Source of the DNA: Streptomyces luteolus
GTDB taxonomy: Bacteria; Actinomycetota; Actinomycetes; Streptomycetales; Streptomycetaceae
Assembly (NCBI RefSeq): GCF_029968015.1
Contig: NZ_JASCIS010000022.1
Coordinates: 62,001-126,000, forward strand
Direction: 5' to 3'
DNA: 64,000 nucleotides
Shown here: piece by piece, positions 6,736 through 15,035 of the stretch
How the letters are laid out: every line of letters begins with the position of its first letter
Numbering within the stretch: position 1 is the stretch's first letter
Notes under the pieces: model-generated
Seen by the model: the letters and a program-made list of their open reading frames with translations, nothing else
Databases searched by the model: none
What the model was told of the DNA's origin: nothing
Made by a program: the position numbers and the translations under genes

Positions 6736-8028
6736 ATGACGGCAGCGGAACTCGACGCGGCGGAGCAGCTCGGCCCGGACGGCCTGCGCGCCCTCCAGCT
6801 GGAGCGGCTGCGCGCCACCCTGCGGCACACGTACGAGAACGTCCCGTTCTACCGCGCCGCCTTCGACCGGGCCGGCCTGCGCCCCGAGGACTGCCGATCC
6901 CTCGACGACCTGGCCCGCTTCCCGTTCACCACCAAGGCCGACCTGCGGGACAACTACCCCTTCGGCATGTTCGCCGTGGACCGCGACCGGGTGCGCCGCA
7001 TCCACGCCTCCAGCGGCACGACGGGCCGGCCGACGGTGGTCGGGTACACGGACCGCGACCTCGACGTCTGGGCGGACGTCGTGGCCCGCTCGATCCGCGC
7101 GGCAGGCGGCAGACCGGGCCACATCGTCCATGTCGCGTACGGATACGGCCTGTTCACGGGCGGCCTCGGCGCGCACTACGGCGCGGAACGGCTCGGCTGT
7201 ACGGTCGTGCCCGCGTCCGGCGGCATGACGGCCCGGCAGGTCCAGCTGATCCAGGACTTCCGCCCCGAGATCATCATGGTGACGCCGTCGTACATGCTGA
7301 CGCTGCTCGACGAGTTCGAGCGCCAGGGCGTCGACCCGCGCTCCACGTCCCTGAAGGTGGGCATCTTCGGCGCCGAGCCGTGGACCGAGCAGATGCGCTG
7401 GGAGATCGAGGAGCGCTTCGCGATCGACGCCGTGGACATATACGGCCTGTCGGAGGTCATGGGCCCCGGCGTCGCCCAGGAGTGCGTGGAGACCAAGGAC
7501 GGCCTGCACATCTGGGAGGACCACTTCTACCCCGAGATCGTCGACCCGCTGACCGGCGAGGTGCTGCCCGAGGGCGAACAGGGCGAGCTGGTCTTCACCT
7601 CGCTCAGCAAGGAGGCGATGCCCGTGATCCGGTACCGGACAAGGGATTTGACCCGCCTGCTGCCGGGCACGGCCCGCCCGTCGTTCCGCCGCATGGAGAA
7701 GATCACGGGCCGCAGTGACGACATGGTGATCCTGCGCGGGGTGAACCTCTTCCCCACCCAGGTCGAGGAGATCGTCCTGCGCACCCCGGGCGTCGCCCCG
7801 CACTTCCAGCTCCGTCTGACCCGCGAGGGCCGGCTCGACGCCCTGACGGTCCGCGCGGAGGCCCGTACGGAGACGAGCCCCGAGCAGCGGGTGGAGGCCG
7901 CGCGCTCGATCGCGGCGGCGGTCAAGGACGGGGTGGGCGTCTCGGTGGCCGTGGAGATCGTGGACCCGGAGACGCTGGAGCGGTCGGTCGGCAAGTTCCG
8001 CCGGATCGTGGACGAGCGCCCGAAGTAA
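6736..8028 (+). CDS. paaK: Phenylacetate-CoA ligase
   Basis: A 430-residue PaaK-type ANL ligase converting phenylacetate, ATP and CoA to phenylacetyl-CoA, the entry step of the aerobic Paa pathway. The ATG at 6736 follows GGAGAAG. Visible features: YENVPFYRAAFDRAG typical of the PaaK N terminus, the P-loop HASSGTTGRPTVVGYT near residue 95, IYGLSEVMGPG near 236, and the C-terminal GRSDDMVILRGVNLFPTQVEE segment split by the PaaK hinge. Length is normal for the family. No other paa genes are nearby, so it acts as an orphan ligase here. The 3' end is followed by degenerate tandem copies of its own terminal codons. A palindromic operator lies upstream. Confidence 0.9.
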   Translation: MTAAELDAAEQLGPDGLRALQLERLRATLRHTYENVPFYRAAFDRAGLRPEDCRSLDDLARFPFTTKADLRDNYPFGMFAVDRDRVRRIHASSGTTGRPTVVGYTDRDLDVWADVVARSIRAAGGRPGHIVHVAYGYGLFTGGLGAHYGAERLGCTVVPASGGMTARQVQLIQDFRPEIIMVTPSYMLTLLDEFERQGVDPRSTSLKVGIFGAEPWTEQMRWEIEERFAIDAVDIYGLSEVMGPGVAQECVETKDGLHIWEDHFYPEIVDPLTGEVLPEGEQGELVFTSLSKEAMPVIRYRTRDLTRLLPGTARPSFRRMEKITGRSDDMVILRGVNLFPTQVEEIVLRTPGVAPHFQLRLTREGRLDALTVRAEARTETSPEQRVEAARSIAAAVKDGVGVSVAVEIVDPETLERSVGKFRRIVDERPK

Positions 8029-8165
8029 CCCCGTACGACGTTCCGGCAGACCGTGGACGAGCGGCTGCCCGTGACTCGTGTGAAGGTGCGGCGGATCGTG
8101 ACCGAGCGGCTGCCGTGGCCCCTTACGAAGGTGCGGCAGATCGTGGCCGAGCGGCTGCCGTGACC
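7996..8165 (+). repeat. 45-bp tandem repeats derived from the 3' end of paaK
   Basis: Four degenerate copies with exact 45-bp spacing: the GATCGTG/GACCGTG landmark occurs at 8004, 8049, 8094 and 8139. The first copy is the end of paaK (FRRIVDERPK); the other three are downstream of its TAA. The paaK frame stays open through all later copies (VDERL, VTERL, VAERL) to a TGA at 8161-8163. Confidence 0.8.
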
Positions 8166-8186
8166 CCCGTACGCGACCATGGACTC

Positions 8187-8744
8187 ATGACGGAACCTGT
8201 GACCCCCTCAACCGCCCTGGGCCTGCGCGCAGTTCGGCTCGGCTCCTACTCCCGTGCCGAGCAGGTCGAGATCCTCGGCAACGACGACGACCCCTTCGGC
8301 GTCGCCGACACCGGCCTGACCTGGCTGCCCAAGGCGGTCCACTTCGGCATCAGGCTCGACGGCCGCCTGGTGGCGCACGCCGGTCTGCTGCGGTTGCCGG
8401 TGACGGTCGGGGACGAGGACCTGGAGCTGGTCGGCGTGGGCGGCGTCGCGGTCGCCGCCGATGTGCGGGGGCGGGGTCTCGCCCGGCAGGTCCTCTCGGC
8501 GGCGCTCGACCACGCGCGCACCATGGGGCCGCGGCACGCGCTGCTGTTCTGCCGCCCGCCGTTGGTGGCGCTGTACGGGCGGCTCGGCTGGCACATCCTT
8601 GAGCAGGACGTTCTGGTCGAGCAGCACACCGGGCCGGTGGTGATGCCGCTGCGCACGATGTGGACGGCGTTGCGGGAGGACGAGGACGGGAACGGCGTGC
8701 GGTGGCCCGCCGGGCAGCTGCGGTTGCGCTCGTTCCCCATGTGA
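8187..8744 (+). CDS. GNAT-family N-acetyltransferase
   Basis: A 185-residue protein with a GNAT fold (Eis/AAC-like N-terminal domain type). The acetyl-CoA-binding motif A reads VGGVAVAADVRGRGLARQVL near residues 80-100, with R/Q-x-x-G-x-G/A as RGRGLA. The later segment LFCRPPLVALYGRLGWHIL is the typical GNAT strand-helix after motif A. The ATG at 8187 sits just past the paaK-derived repeats; a longer frame from 8115 would include repeat-encoded residues and is rejected. The substrate cannot be told. It is co-directional with paaK, 158 bp downstream. Confidence 0.75.
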   Translation: MTEPVTPSTALGLRAVRLGSYSRAEQVEILGNDDDPFGVADTGLTWLPKAVHFGIRLDGRLVAHAGLLRLPVTVGDEDLELVGVGGVAVAADVRGRGLARQVLSAALDHARTMGPRHALLFCRPPLVALYGRLGWHILEQDVLVEQHTGPVVMPLRTMWTALREDEDGNGVRWPAGQLRLRSFPM

Positions 8745-8763
8745 CGGCGTTGGTCCCGGCAGC

Positions 8764-9651
8764 TCAGCCCACCGCGTCAGGAGTCGGCATTCCCAGGAGG
8801 GAGAGGAACGCGCTCGCGGCGGGCGTGCGGCTGTCCCGGCTCCAGATGACGTACTCGACGCGGCTCGGGGCGTCCGTGACGTCGACGGTGGTCACGCCGG
8901 AGAGCTGGGCGACATAGCCGGACGGCAGCATCGCGATGCCGAGTCCCTGGCCGACGAGGCGGGCCAGGAAGTCGGCGTTGGTCACCTCGAAGGCGACATC
9001 GCGGCCGAGGCCCGCCGCGGCGAAGGCCTCGTCGGACTGGACGCGTCCGGCGGTCCTGGCCGGCAGGTCCACGAACACCTCGGTGGAGAGTCTGCGCAGG
9101 TCGACCCGCTGCTCATCGGCGAGCGGATGCCCCGGGGCGACCACGGCGACGAGCCGGTCCCTGGCCAGCTCGCGGGCGCCCACACCACGGGGCTCAGCAC
9201 TGGTCGGCAGGCCGAGGAACGCCACGTCCAGGGCGCCGTCCCGTACCTGCTCGACGAACTCCTCGCTCGCGCCGACCCGCAGGCTGATGCGGACCTCCGG
9301 ATACCGCTCGTGGAAGGCGCGCAGGGCGCTCGGGATGTCGACGGCGGACACGCTGGGGATCAGGCCCACGGCGAGGCGTCCCCGAACCTCTCCGACGGCG
9401 GCCGCGACCTCGGCGACGGCGCGCCCGGCGGCGTCCAGGCACTGCCGGGCGGCGGGCAGGAAGGCCGCCCCGGCCGCGGTGAGGCGGACGCGGCGGCTGG
9501 TGCGCTCGAAGAGGCGCGCCCCCAACTCCTTTTCCAGACGGGCGATCTGGTGACTGAGGGCGGACTGCACGACGTGGCAGCGCTCGGCGGCCCGGGTGAA
9601 GCTGTTCGTCTCGGCGACCGCGACGACGTACCGCATCTGCTGGAGGTCCAT
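8764..9651 (-). CDS. LysR-family transcriptional regulator
   Basis: A 295-residue LTTR. The N-terminal winged helix-turn-helix spans about residues 1-60 (MDLQQMRYVVAVAETNSFTR ... SALSHQIARLEKELGARLFE), followed by a periplasmic-binding-like effector domain (AVGLIPSVSAVDIPSAL onward). Length is normal. It is divergent from an EamA exporter; the 88-bp intergenic region holds a perfect palindrome with LysR T-N11-A geometry, so it most likely regulates itself and the transporter. Its stop faces the end of the GNAT gene 20 bp away. The effector is unknown. Confidence 0.9.
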   Translation of the reverse strand: MDLQQMRYVVAVAETNSFTRAAERCHVVQSALSHQIARLEKELGARLFERTSRRVRLTAAGAAFLPAARQCLDAAGRAVAEVAAAVGEVRGRLAVGLIPSVSAVDIPSALRAFHERYPEVRISLRVGASEEFVEQVRDGALDVAFLGLPTSAEPRGVGARELARDRLVAVVAPGHPLADEQRVDLRRLSTEVFVDLPARTAGRVQSDEAFAAAGLGRDVAFEVTNADFLARLVGQGLGIAMLPSGYVAQLSGVTTVDVTDAPSRVEYVIWSRDSRTPAASAFLSLLGMPTPDAVG

Positions 9652-9664
9652 GCCTCCATGCTTT

Positions 9665-9681
9665 CATCTCGGATCGAGATG
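9665..9681. promoter_or_regulatory. LysR-type binding palindrome
   Basis: CATCTCGGATCGAGATG has perfect 6-base arms and contains the LTTR core T-N11-A (T9667, A9679). It begins 14 bp upstream of the lysR start and lies about 60 bp upstream of the EamA gene, suitable for control of both. Confidence 0.6.
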
Positions 9682-9739
9682 GATGAAGTGACGAACATGT
9701 GTTGGACTCATTGATCGGGGCGGGCGGAGACTTCGAGGC

Positions 9740-10747
9740 ATGACCAGTTCATCCGCACTGAAGGTCTCCGGCGGCGGCACGGCGAGCGAAGCCGGAAGCA
9801 GCGGCGGCAGCGTCCGTTCCGGCGACTCCGGCGGTTCCGGCCGTGGGCGATCGCTCCCCCGCACGCTCCTGACCGCGCTCGCGCCCCTCGCCTGGGGCTC
9901 CACCTATGTCGTGACGACCGAGCTCCTGCCCGCGGGGCACCCGTTGCTCGCGAGTGTGCTGCGGGCGCTGCCGGCCGGCCTCCTCACCCTCGCGCTCACC
10001 CGGACGCTGCCGCGCGGATCGTGGTGGGGGAAGGCGGCCGTACTCGGTCTGCTGCACATCGGGCTGTTCTTCCCGCTGCTGTTCATCGCGGCCGAGCGAC
10101 TGCCGGGCGGTGTGGCCGCGACGCTCGCGGCGGCCCAGCCGCTGCTCGTCGCACTGCTCGCCGTGGTGGTGCTGCGCGAGCGCCTCTCGGGGTGGCGCCT
10201 TGCGTGGGGCCTGGTGGGGGTGGCCGGGGTCGGCCTGGTGGTGATCGGGCCCGCCGCGGCGTTCGATCTCGTCGGGGTCCTCGCGGGGCTCGGCTGCGCC
10301 GGCGCGATGGCTCTCGGCCTGACGCTGACCCGGCGCTGGGGCCGCCCGCCCGAGGTGGGGCCGACGGCGTTCGCGGGGTGGCAGCTCACCGCGGGCGGAC
10401 TGTTCCTCGTGCCGCTGACCCTGGCCTTCGAGGGCACGGCGCTCCCGCCCATCGACCTCCCGGCGGTGCTCGGCTACCTGTGGCTCGGTGTGATCGGCGG
10501 CATCGTGGCGTACGCCCTCTGGTTCCGCGGCGCGACGACGCTGCCCGTCACGTCTGTCGCGGTCCTCGTCCTGCTGTCACCGCTGGTCGCGGCGGTGTTG
10601 GGGGCGGTCGTCCTCGGCCAGACCCTGGGCTTGGTCCAACTCGCGGGCTTCGCGCTGGCGTTGGCGGCGATCGTGGCGGGGGCGCTGCCGGAGCCGTCAC
10701 GGGGGCCAGCCCCCGGACCCCCGCTCCTCAAACGCCGGAGGGGCTGA
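9740..10747 (+). CDS. EamA/DMT-superfamily transporter
   Basis: A 335-residue integral membrane protein with two EamA repeats and about ten hydrophobic helices, after a Ser/Gly-rich N-terminal tail of about 38 residues. Marker segments are APLAWGSTYVVTTELLPAGH in the first helix, AAERLPGGVAATLAAAQPLL and ALWFRGATTLPVTSVAVLVL. Related proteins export amino acids or other metabolites. It is divergent from a LysR regulator. The C terminus is odd: after LPEP the last residues (GPAPGPPLLKRRRG) and the stop codon are encoded by a family A intergenic repeat, so the original stop was apparently lost or overwritten. The last 20 bp overlap the convergent acyl-CoA synthetase gene. Confidence 0.88.
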   Translation: MTSSSALKVSGGGTASEAGSSGGSVRSGDSGGSGRGRSLPRTLLTALAPLAWGSTYVVTTELLPAGHPLLASVLRALPAGLLTLALTRTLPRGSWWGKAAVLGLLHIGLFFPLLFIAAERLPGGVAATLAAAQPLLVALLAVVVLRERLSGWRLAWGLVGVAGVGLVVIGPAAAFDLVGVLAGLGCAGAMALGLTLTRRWGRPPEVGPTAFAGWQLTAGGLFLVPLTLAFEGTALPPIDLPAVLGYLWLGVIGGIVAYALWFRGATTLPVTSVAVLVLLSPLVAAVLGAVVLGQTLGLVQLAGFALALAAIVAGALPEPSRGPAPGPPLLKRRRG

Positions 10748-10755
10748 TTTTTTCC
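10699..10755. repeat. Family A hairpin repeat between convergent genes
   Basis: Half of a family A element, including the segment seen at 4884-4904 and the GGGGGCCAGCCCCC hairpin also found near 4979-4994. It supplies the stop codons of both convergent genes (TGA at 10745-10747 on plus, TGA at 10728-10730 on minus). It probably acts as a bidirectional terminator. Confidence 0.7.
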
Positions 10756-12263
10756 CGCAGCTCCCTCTTCAGGATCTTCCCGCTCGCGTTCCGCGGCAGC
10801 TCCTCCACGAAGACCACCCTCTTCGGGGCCTTGAACGCGGCCAGCGACTCGCGGGCGTGCGCGATGAGTTCGGCCTCGTCCACCGCACCGCGCCGTACGA
10901 CCACCGCCGTGACCGCCTCGATCCACCGCTCGTGCGGCAGGCCGACCACCGCGACCTCGGCGACCTGCGGGTGGGTGTAGAGCGCGTCCTCGACCTGGCG
11001 CGAGGCGACGAGGACGCCGCCGGAGTTGATGACGTCCTTGACGCGGTCGACGACGGTGAAATAGCCCTCCGCGTCCCGTACCGCCAGGTCACCGGAGTGG
11101 AACCAGCCGTCGCGGAAGGCCTCCGCCGTCTCCTGCGGCTTGTCCCAGTAGCCCTCGCACAACTGCGGGGAGCGGTACACCACTTCACCCGCCGTGCCGT
11201 CCGGGACCGGCTTGCCCGACTCGTCCACGACCCGCGCCTCGACGAAGAGGACGGGCCGCCCGCAGGACTCCATCCGCCCCTCGTGCTCGTCGGGCCCGAG
11301 GACGGTGGCGAGCGGGCCGATCTCGCTCTGGCCGAAGCAGTTGTAGAACGCGAGCCCGGGCAGCCTGCCGCGCAGCCGCTCCAGCACCGGTACGGGCATG
11401 ATCGAGGCACCGTAGTACGCCTTGCGGAGCGGACCCAGGTCGCGGGTGGCGAACTCCGGGTGGTTGGCGAGCGCGATCCACACCGTCGGCGGGGCGAACA
11501 GGCTGTCCGCGCGGCCCGCTTCGACCAGGTCGAAGACCTGCTGCGGCTGCGGGGCGTCGATGATCGTGTTCTCCGCGCCGACGGCGAGGTACGGCAGCAG
11601 GAACACATGCATCTGGGCCGAGTGGTACAGCGGCAGCGAGTGCACGGGCCGGTCGGCCTCGCCCAGGTCGAGCGCGTGGATCGCGGAGACGTACTCGTGC
11701 ACGAGCGCCCGGTGCGTCATCATCGCGCCCTTGGGGTCGGCCGTCGTCCCCGAGGTGTAGAGCAACTGCGCCAGGTCCTCGGCGCCGGGCTGCGGACCGT
11801 CGTACGGAGCAGCCGCCGGGAGCCGGGAGAGGAGCGCGTCGTCGGCGTCGCGCAGCGCCAACGACCGTACGCCCTGCGGGAGTTGCTCGCACAGGTCGGG
11901 GTCGGTGAGGACGAGCGCGCTGCCGGACTGGCGGACGATGTACGCGAGGTCGTCGCCGGTGAGGTTGTGGTTGACGGGCACATGGACGAGCCCGGCCCGG
12001 GCGCAGCCGAGGAAGCCGATGAGGTACGCGTCGGAGTTGTGCCCGTAGGCGCCGACCCGGTCGCCGGGGCGCAGGCCCTGGTCGAGCAGCACGCGGGCCG
12101 CCCGGGAGACCGCGTCGTCGAGCGCGGCGTAGGTCCAGGTGCGGTCGGCGTAGCGCAGTGCCGTGTGGTCGGGGGTGCGGCGGGCGCTGCGCCGGAGCAT
12201 CCCGTCGACCGTGTCGCCCCGCGCGCCGCCGTGCGCGGGGTTCTCGCCTCGTACGTCCGTCAT
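10728..12263 (-). CDS. Acyl-CoA synthetase (AMP-forming)
   Basis: A 511-residue ANL-superfamily ligase. The ATG at 12263 (MTDVRGENPAHGG) follows GAGGATCACGCC; the upstream in-frame start at 12299 has no better ribosome site. Motifs: LYTSGTTADPKGAMMTH near 175-191, YNCFGQSEIGP near 305, HSGDLAVRDAEGYFTVVDR near 400, and ELPRNASGKILKREL with the catalytic lysine near the C terminus. The substrate is likely a fatty or aromatic acid; nothing visible fixes it. It is divergent from a secreted acylase that releases acyl chains, which may be functionally linked. The final residues (KISPSGV) come from the family A repeat that also ends the convergent transporter gene. Confidence 0.88.
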   Translation of the reverse strand: MTDVRGENPAHGGARGDTVDGMLRRSARRTPDHTALRYADRTWTYAALDDAVSRAARVLLDQGLRPGDRVGAYGHNSDAYLIGFLGCARAGLVHVPVNHNLTGDDLAYIVRQSGSALVLTDPDLCEQLPQGVRSLALRDADDALLSRLPAAAPYDGPQPGAEDLAQLLYTSGTTADPKGAMMTHRALVHEYVSAIHALDLGEADRPVHSLPLYHSAQMHVFLLPYLAVGAENTIIDAPQPQQVFDLVEAGRADSLFAPPTVWIALANHPEFATRDLGPLRKAYYGASIMPVPVLERLRGRLPGLAFYNCFGQSEIGPLATVLGPDEHEGRMESCGRPVLFVEARVVDESGKPVPDGTAGEVVYRSPQLCEGYWDKPQETAEAFRDGWFHSGDLAVRDAEGYFTVVDRVKDVINSGGVLVASRQVEDALYTHPQVAEVAVVGLPHERWIEAVTAVVVRRGAVDEAELIAHARESLAAFKAPKRVVFVEELPRNASGKILKRELREKISPSGV

Positions 12264-12356
12264 GGCGTGATCCTCGGTCGCCGCGCGGCGGGCGGTCAAG
12301 ACGCGGGGCGTGCCGGGTGTGCCGTGTCGGGCGTATCCGTCCCGGACCCTGTACCA

Positions 12357-12374
12357 ACTGACCTACCGCTTAGT
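12357..12374. promoter_or_regulatory. Imperfect inverted repeat, possible TetR-type operator
   Basis: ACTGACC-TACC-GCTTAGT (arms match 5 of 7) lies in the intergenic region between the divergent acyl-CoA synthetase and acylase genes, 41 bp upstream of the acylase ATG. The geometry resembles TetR-family sites such as the one at 6630, but the match is weak. Confidence 0.35.
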
Positions 12375-12414
12375 ACGCTCAACCGGCCCTGCCCGCAGAC
12401 CTGTTGGGAGCGCC

Positions 12415-14832
12415 ATGCGAAACCGCCTGAGACGGCTCATTCTGTTCACCACCGCCCTGCTGTCCGTAGCCGCCACCGCGTCCCCCGCCCCGGCCGACGC
12501 CGGGAACGGCGGCGGGCGTGCGGAGCGGGCCTCGGGCGGCGGGCTGTCCGCGACGATCCGGTACACCGAGTACGGGATTCCGCACATCGTGGCCAAGGAC
12601 TACGCGAACCTCGGCTTCGGCACCGGGTGGGCGCAGGCGAACGACCAGGTGTGCACGCTCGCCGACGGCCATGTGACGCTGCGCGGCGAGCGGTCGAAGT
12701 ACTTCGGCGCGGAGGGGAAGCCCGACCAGTCGCTGTCGTCCGCGTCCACGAATCTCTCCAGCGACCTGTTCTTCCGCGGGGTGCGGGACGCGAAGACCGT
12801 GGAGAAGCTGCTCGACGTGCCTTCTCCGGTCGGTCCGGGGCGCGAGGTGCGGGAGTTGATGCGCGGGTACGCGGCGGGCTACAACGCCTGGCTGGAGCAG
12901 AACCGCATCACCGACCCGGCGTGCAAGGGTGAGCCGTGGGTGCGGCCGATCACCTCCCTCGACGTGGCCCGGCGGGGCTTCGCGCTCGCCGTGCTCGGCG
13001 GCCAGGGGCGCGCGGCCGACGCGATCACCTCGGCGCGGCCACCGACGGCCACGGACGCCGAGGCCCCCGCACCCGACCGGGACCAAGTCGCCGATGCCGC
13101 ACGGGAGTTGTTCTCCGCACAGAACGCCGACATGGGTTCCAACGCGGTCGCCTTCGCGGGCTCGACCACGGCGAACGGGCGTGGTCTGCTGCTCGGCAAC
13201 CCGCACTATCCGTGGCACGGCGGCCGCAGGTTCTGGCAGTCGCAGCAGACGATTCCCGGTGAACTGAACGTCGCCGGCGGCTCGTTGCTCGGCGCCACCT
13301 CCGTGTCGATCGGGCACAACGCGTCCATGGCGTGGAGCCACACCGTGGCGACGGGCGTGACGATGAACCTGCACGAGCTGAAGCTCGACCTGTCCGACCC
13401 GACGACGTACCTCGTGGACGGCGAGCGGCACCGCATGAAGAAGCGGACCGTCACCGTCGGCACCAAGGGCGGCGAGCAGGTCACGCGCACCCAGTGGTGG
13501 ACGCGCTACGGCCCGGTCGTCACCTCGCTCGGCGCCGGCCTTCCGCTGCCCTGGACCAAGTCGACGGCGTACGCGCTGAACGACCCGAACGCCGTCAACA
13601 TGCGCCTCAGCGACGCCGCTCTCGCGCTCAACAAGGCGCGCAGTACGAAGGAGGTCAAGGCGGCGCTCGCCCGTACGCAGGGGCATCCGTGGGTGAACAC
13701 GATCGCGGCCGACAAGGCGGGGCACACGCTGTTCACGCAGTCGCAGGTGCTGCCGAGGATCACGGACGAGCTGGCGCAGCGCTGCTCGACGGCGCTGGGC
13801 GAGGCCACGTACCCGAGTGCGGGGCTCGCCGTGCTCGACGGCTCGCGCGGGGAGTGCGCGCTCGGCAAGGACCCGGACGCGCTGCAGCCCGGCGTGTTCG
13901 GGCCGAGCCGGATGCCGACCCTGGAGGACGCGCCGTACGCCGAGAACTCCAACGACAGCGCGTGGCTGACCAACCTGGACCGGCCGCTGACCGGGTACGA
14001 GCGGGTCTTCGGCACCGTGGACACGCAGCGGTCGATGCGGACGCGGGGCGCGATCGAGGACGTGGCGGCGATGGCGGACCGGGGTCGGCTCAGGGTGCGT
14101 GACCTGCAGAAGCAGCAGTTCGCGAACCGCGTCCCGGCCGGTGACCGCACCGCCGAGGACGTGGCGAGGGCCTGCGCGGAGCTGCCCGGCGGCAGAGCAA
14201 CGGGCAGCGACGGCAAGGCAGTTGACGTACGGGCCGCTTGTGAGGCGATCGGCGCCTGGGACCGGACGATGAACCCGGAGAGTCGGGGCGCGCTGCTCTT
14301 CGACCGGTTCTGGCGGAAGCTGGTGGCGGGCGTTCCGGCGGCCGAGCTGTGGAAGGTGCCGTTCTCCGCCGCCGACCCGGTGCGCACCCCGCACACCCTC
14401 GACACCGCGCACCCCGGTTTCGCGCGCGCCCTCGCGGACGCGGTCGCGGAGCTGGACCGGGCGGGCATCGCGCCGGACGCGCCGCTGTCGGCACACCAGA
14501 CGGTGGAGCGGGCCGGGGACCGGATCCCGGTGCACGGCGGCACGGAGTCGCTCGGCGTGTGGAACAAGCTGGAGCCCACATGGGACCCGGCCGCCGGTTA
14601 TACGGAGGCGGCGCACGGCTCCAGCTACATCCAGGCGGTCGGATTCAACGGCAGCCGCTGCCCGGTGGCGCGCACGCTGCTGACGTACTCCCAGTCCGAG
14701 AACGCGAAGTCGCCGCATCTGAGCGACCAGACCCGGCTCTACGCGCAGAAGCGCTGGGTGACCTCGCGCTTCTGCGAGCGGGACATCCTCGCCTCGCCCG
14801 AGCTGAAGGTGGTGAAGGTGCGGCAGCGGTAG
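12415..14832 (+). CDS. Secreted Ntn-hydrolase acylase (aculeacin A/AHL acylase family)
   Basis: An 805-residue penicillin-acylase-superfamily precursor. The ATG at 12415 follows GGGAG and gives a signal peptide (MRNRLRRLILFTTALLSVAA, cut near SPAPADA). The alpha-chain region opens IRYTEYGIPHIVAKDY; the autoproteolytic Gly241-Ser242 junction (DMGSNAVAF) would expose the Ser nucleophile of the beta chain. LLLGNPHYPWHG and NSNDSAWLTNL are further family blocks. Cysteines around AQRCSTALGE and RGECALGK resemble those in aculeacin A acylase of Actinoplanes and AhlM of Streptomyces, which has nearly the same length. Expected activity: hydrolysis of long-chain acyl amides (lipopeptides, N-acylhomoserine lactones, penicillins). 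Which substrate matters here is unknown. A TTCG-loop terminator follows. Confidence 0.88.
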   Translation: MRNRLRRLILFTTALLSVAATASPAPADAGNGGGRAERASGGGLSATIRYTEYGIPHIVAKDYANLGFGTGWAQANDQVCTLADGHVTLRGERSKYFGAEGKPDQSLSSASTNLSSDLFFRGVRDAKTVEKLLDVPSPVGPGREVRELMRGYAAGYNAWLEQNRITDPACKGEPWVRPITSLDVARRGFALAVLGGQGRAADAITSARPPTATDAEAPAPDRDQVADAARELFSAQNADMGSNAVAFAGSTTANGRGLLLGNPHYPWHGGRRFWQSQQTIPGELNVAGGSLLGATSVSIGHNASMAWSHTVATGVTMNLHELKLDLSDPTTYLVDGERHRMKKRTVTVGTKGGEQVTRTQWWTRYGPVVTSLGAGLPLPWTKSTAYALNDPNAVNMRLSDAALALNKARSTKEVKAALARTQGHPWVNTIAADKAGHTLFTQSQVLPRITDELAQRCSTALGEATYPSAGLAVLDGSRGECALGKDPDALQPGVFGPSRMPTLEDAPYAENSNDSAWLTNLDRPLTGYERVFGTVDTQRSMRTRGAIEDVAAMADRGRLRVRDLQKQQFANRVPAGDRTAEDVARACAELPGGRATGSDGKAVDVRAACEAIGAWDRTMNPESRGALLFDRFWRKLVAGVPAAELWKVPFSAADPVRTPHTLDTAHPGFARALADAVAELDRAGIAPDAPLSAHQTVERAGDRIPVHGGTESLGVWNKLEPTWDPAAGYTEAAHGSSYIQAVGFNGSRCPVARTLLTYSQSENAKSPHLSDQTRLYAQKRWVTSRFCERDILASPELKVVKVRQR

Positions 14833-14861
14833 GCGGGGCGAGGGACCGTACGTGAGCGTCG

Positions 14862-14894
14862 AGTGGGGCCGGTTCGCCGGCCCCACTTATCTTT
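14862..14894 (+). terminator. Stem-loop with TTCG tetraloop
   Basis: Perfect 11-bp GC-rich arms (14862-14872 and 14877-14887) closed by TTCG and followed by TATCTTTT, 29 bp after the acylase stop. One of the clearest intrinsic terminators in the window. Confidence 0.8.
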
Positions 14895-14969
14895 TGGCGC
14901 CCTTGGCGCCTTTGGCGCCTTTGGCGCCTTTGGCGCCGCACGTGCGCCACAAACGCTCGCATTGGCGCC
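14894..14969. repeat. TTGGCGCC array upstream of P450
   Basis: The 8-mer TTGGCGCC occurs at 14894, 14903, 14912, 14921 and 14930 (exact 9-bp period) and again at 14962. The core GGCGCC is self-complementary. The array lies between the acylase terminator and the P450 start and may be an operator array or a simple expanded repeat. The rest of 14833-15035 holds nothing else I can support. Confidence 0.7.
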
Positions 14970-15035
14970 ATCGATGTGCCACTATGGCGTCACCGAGCCT
15001 CTCGCTCACCGACCTGCCGTCGTACGGAGGACCCC

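Noticed and set aside
12379..14886. 835-codon minus-strand frame
   Set aside because: Antisense shadow of the acylase, whose signal peptide and Gly-Ser cleavage site are unambiguous on the plus strand.
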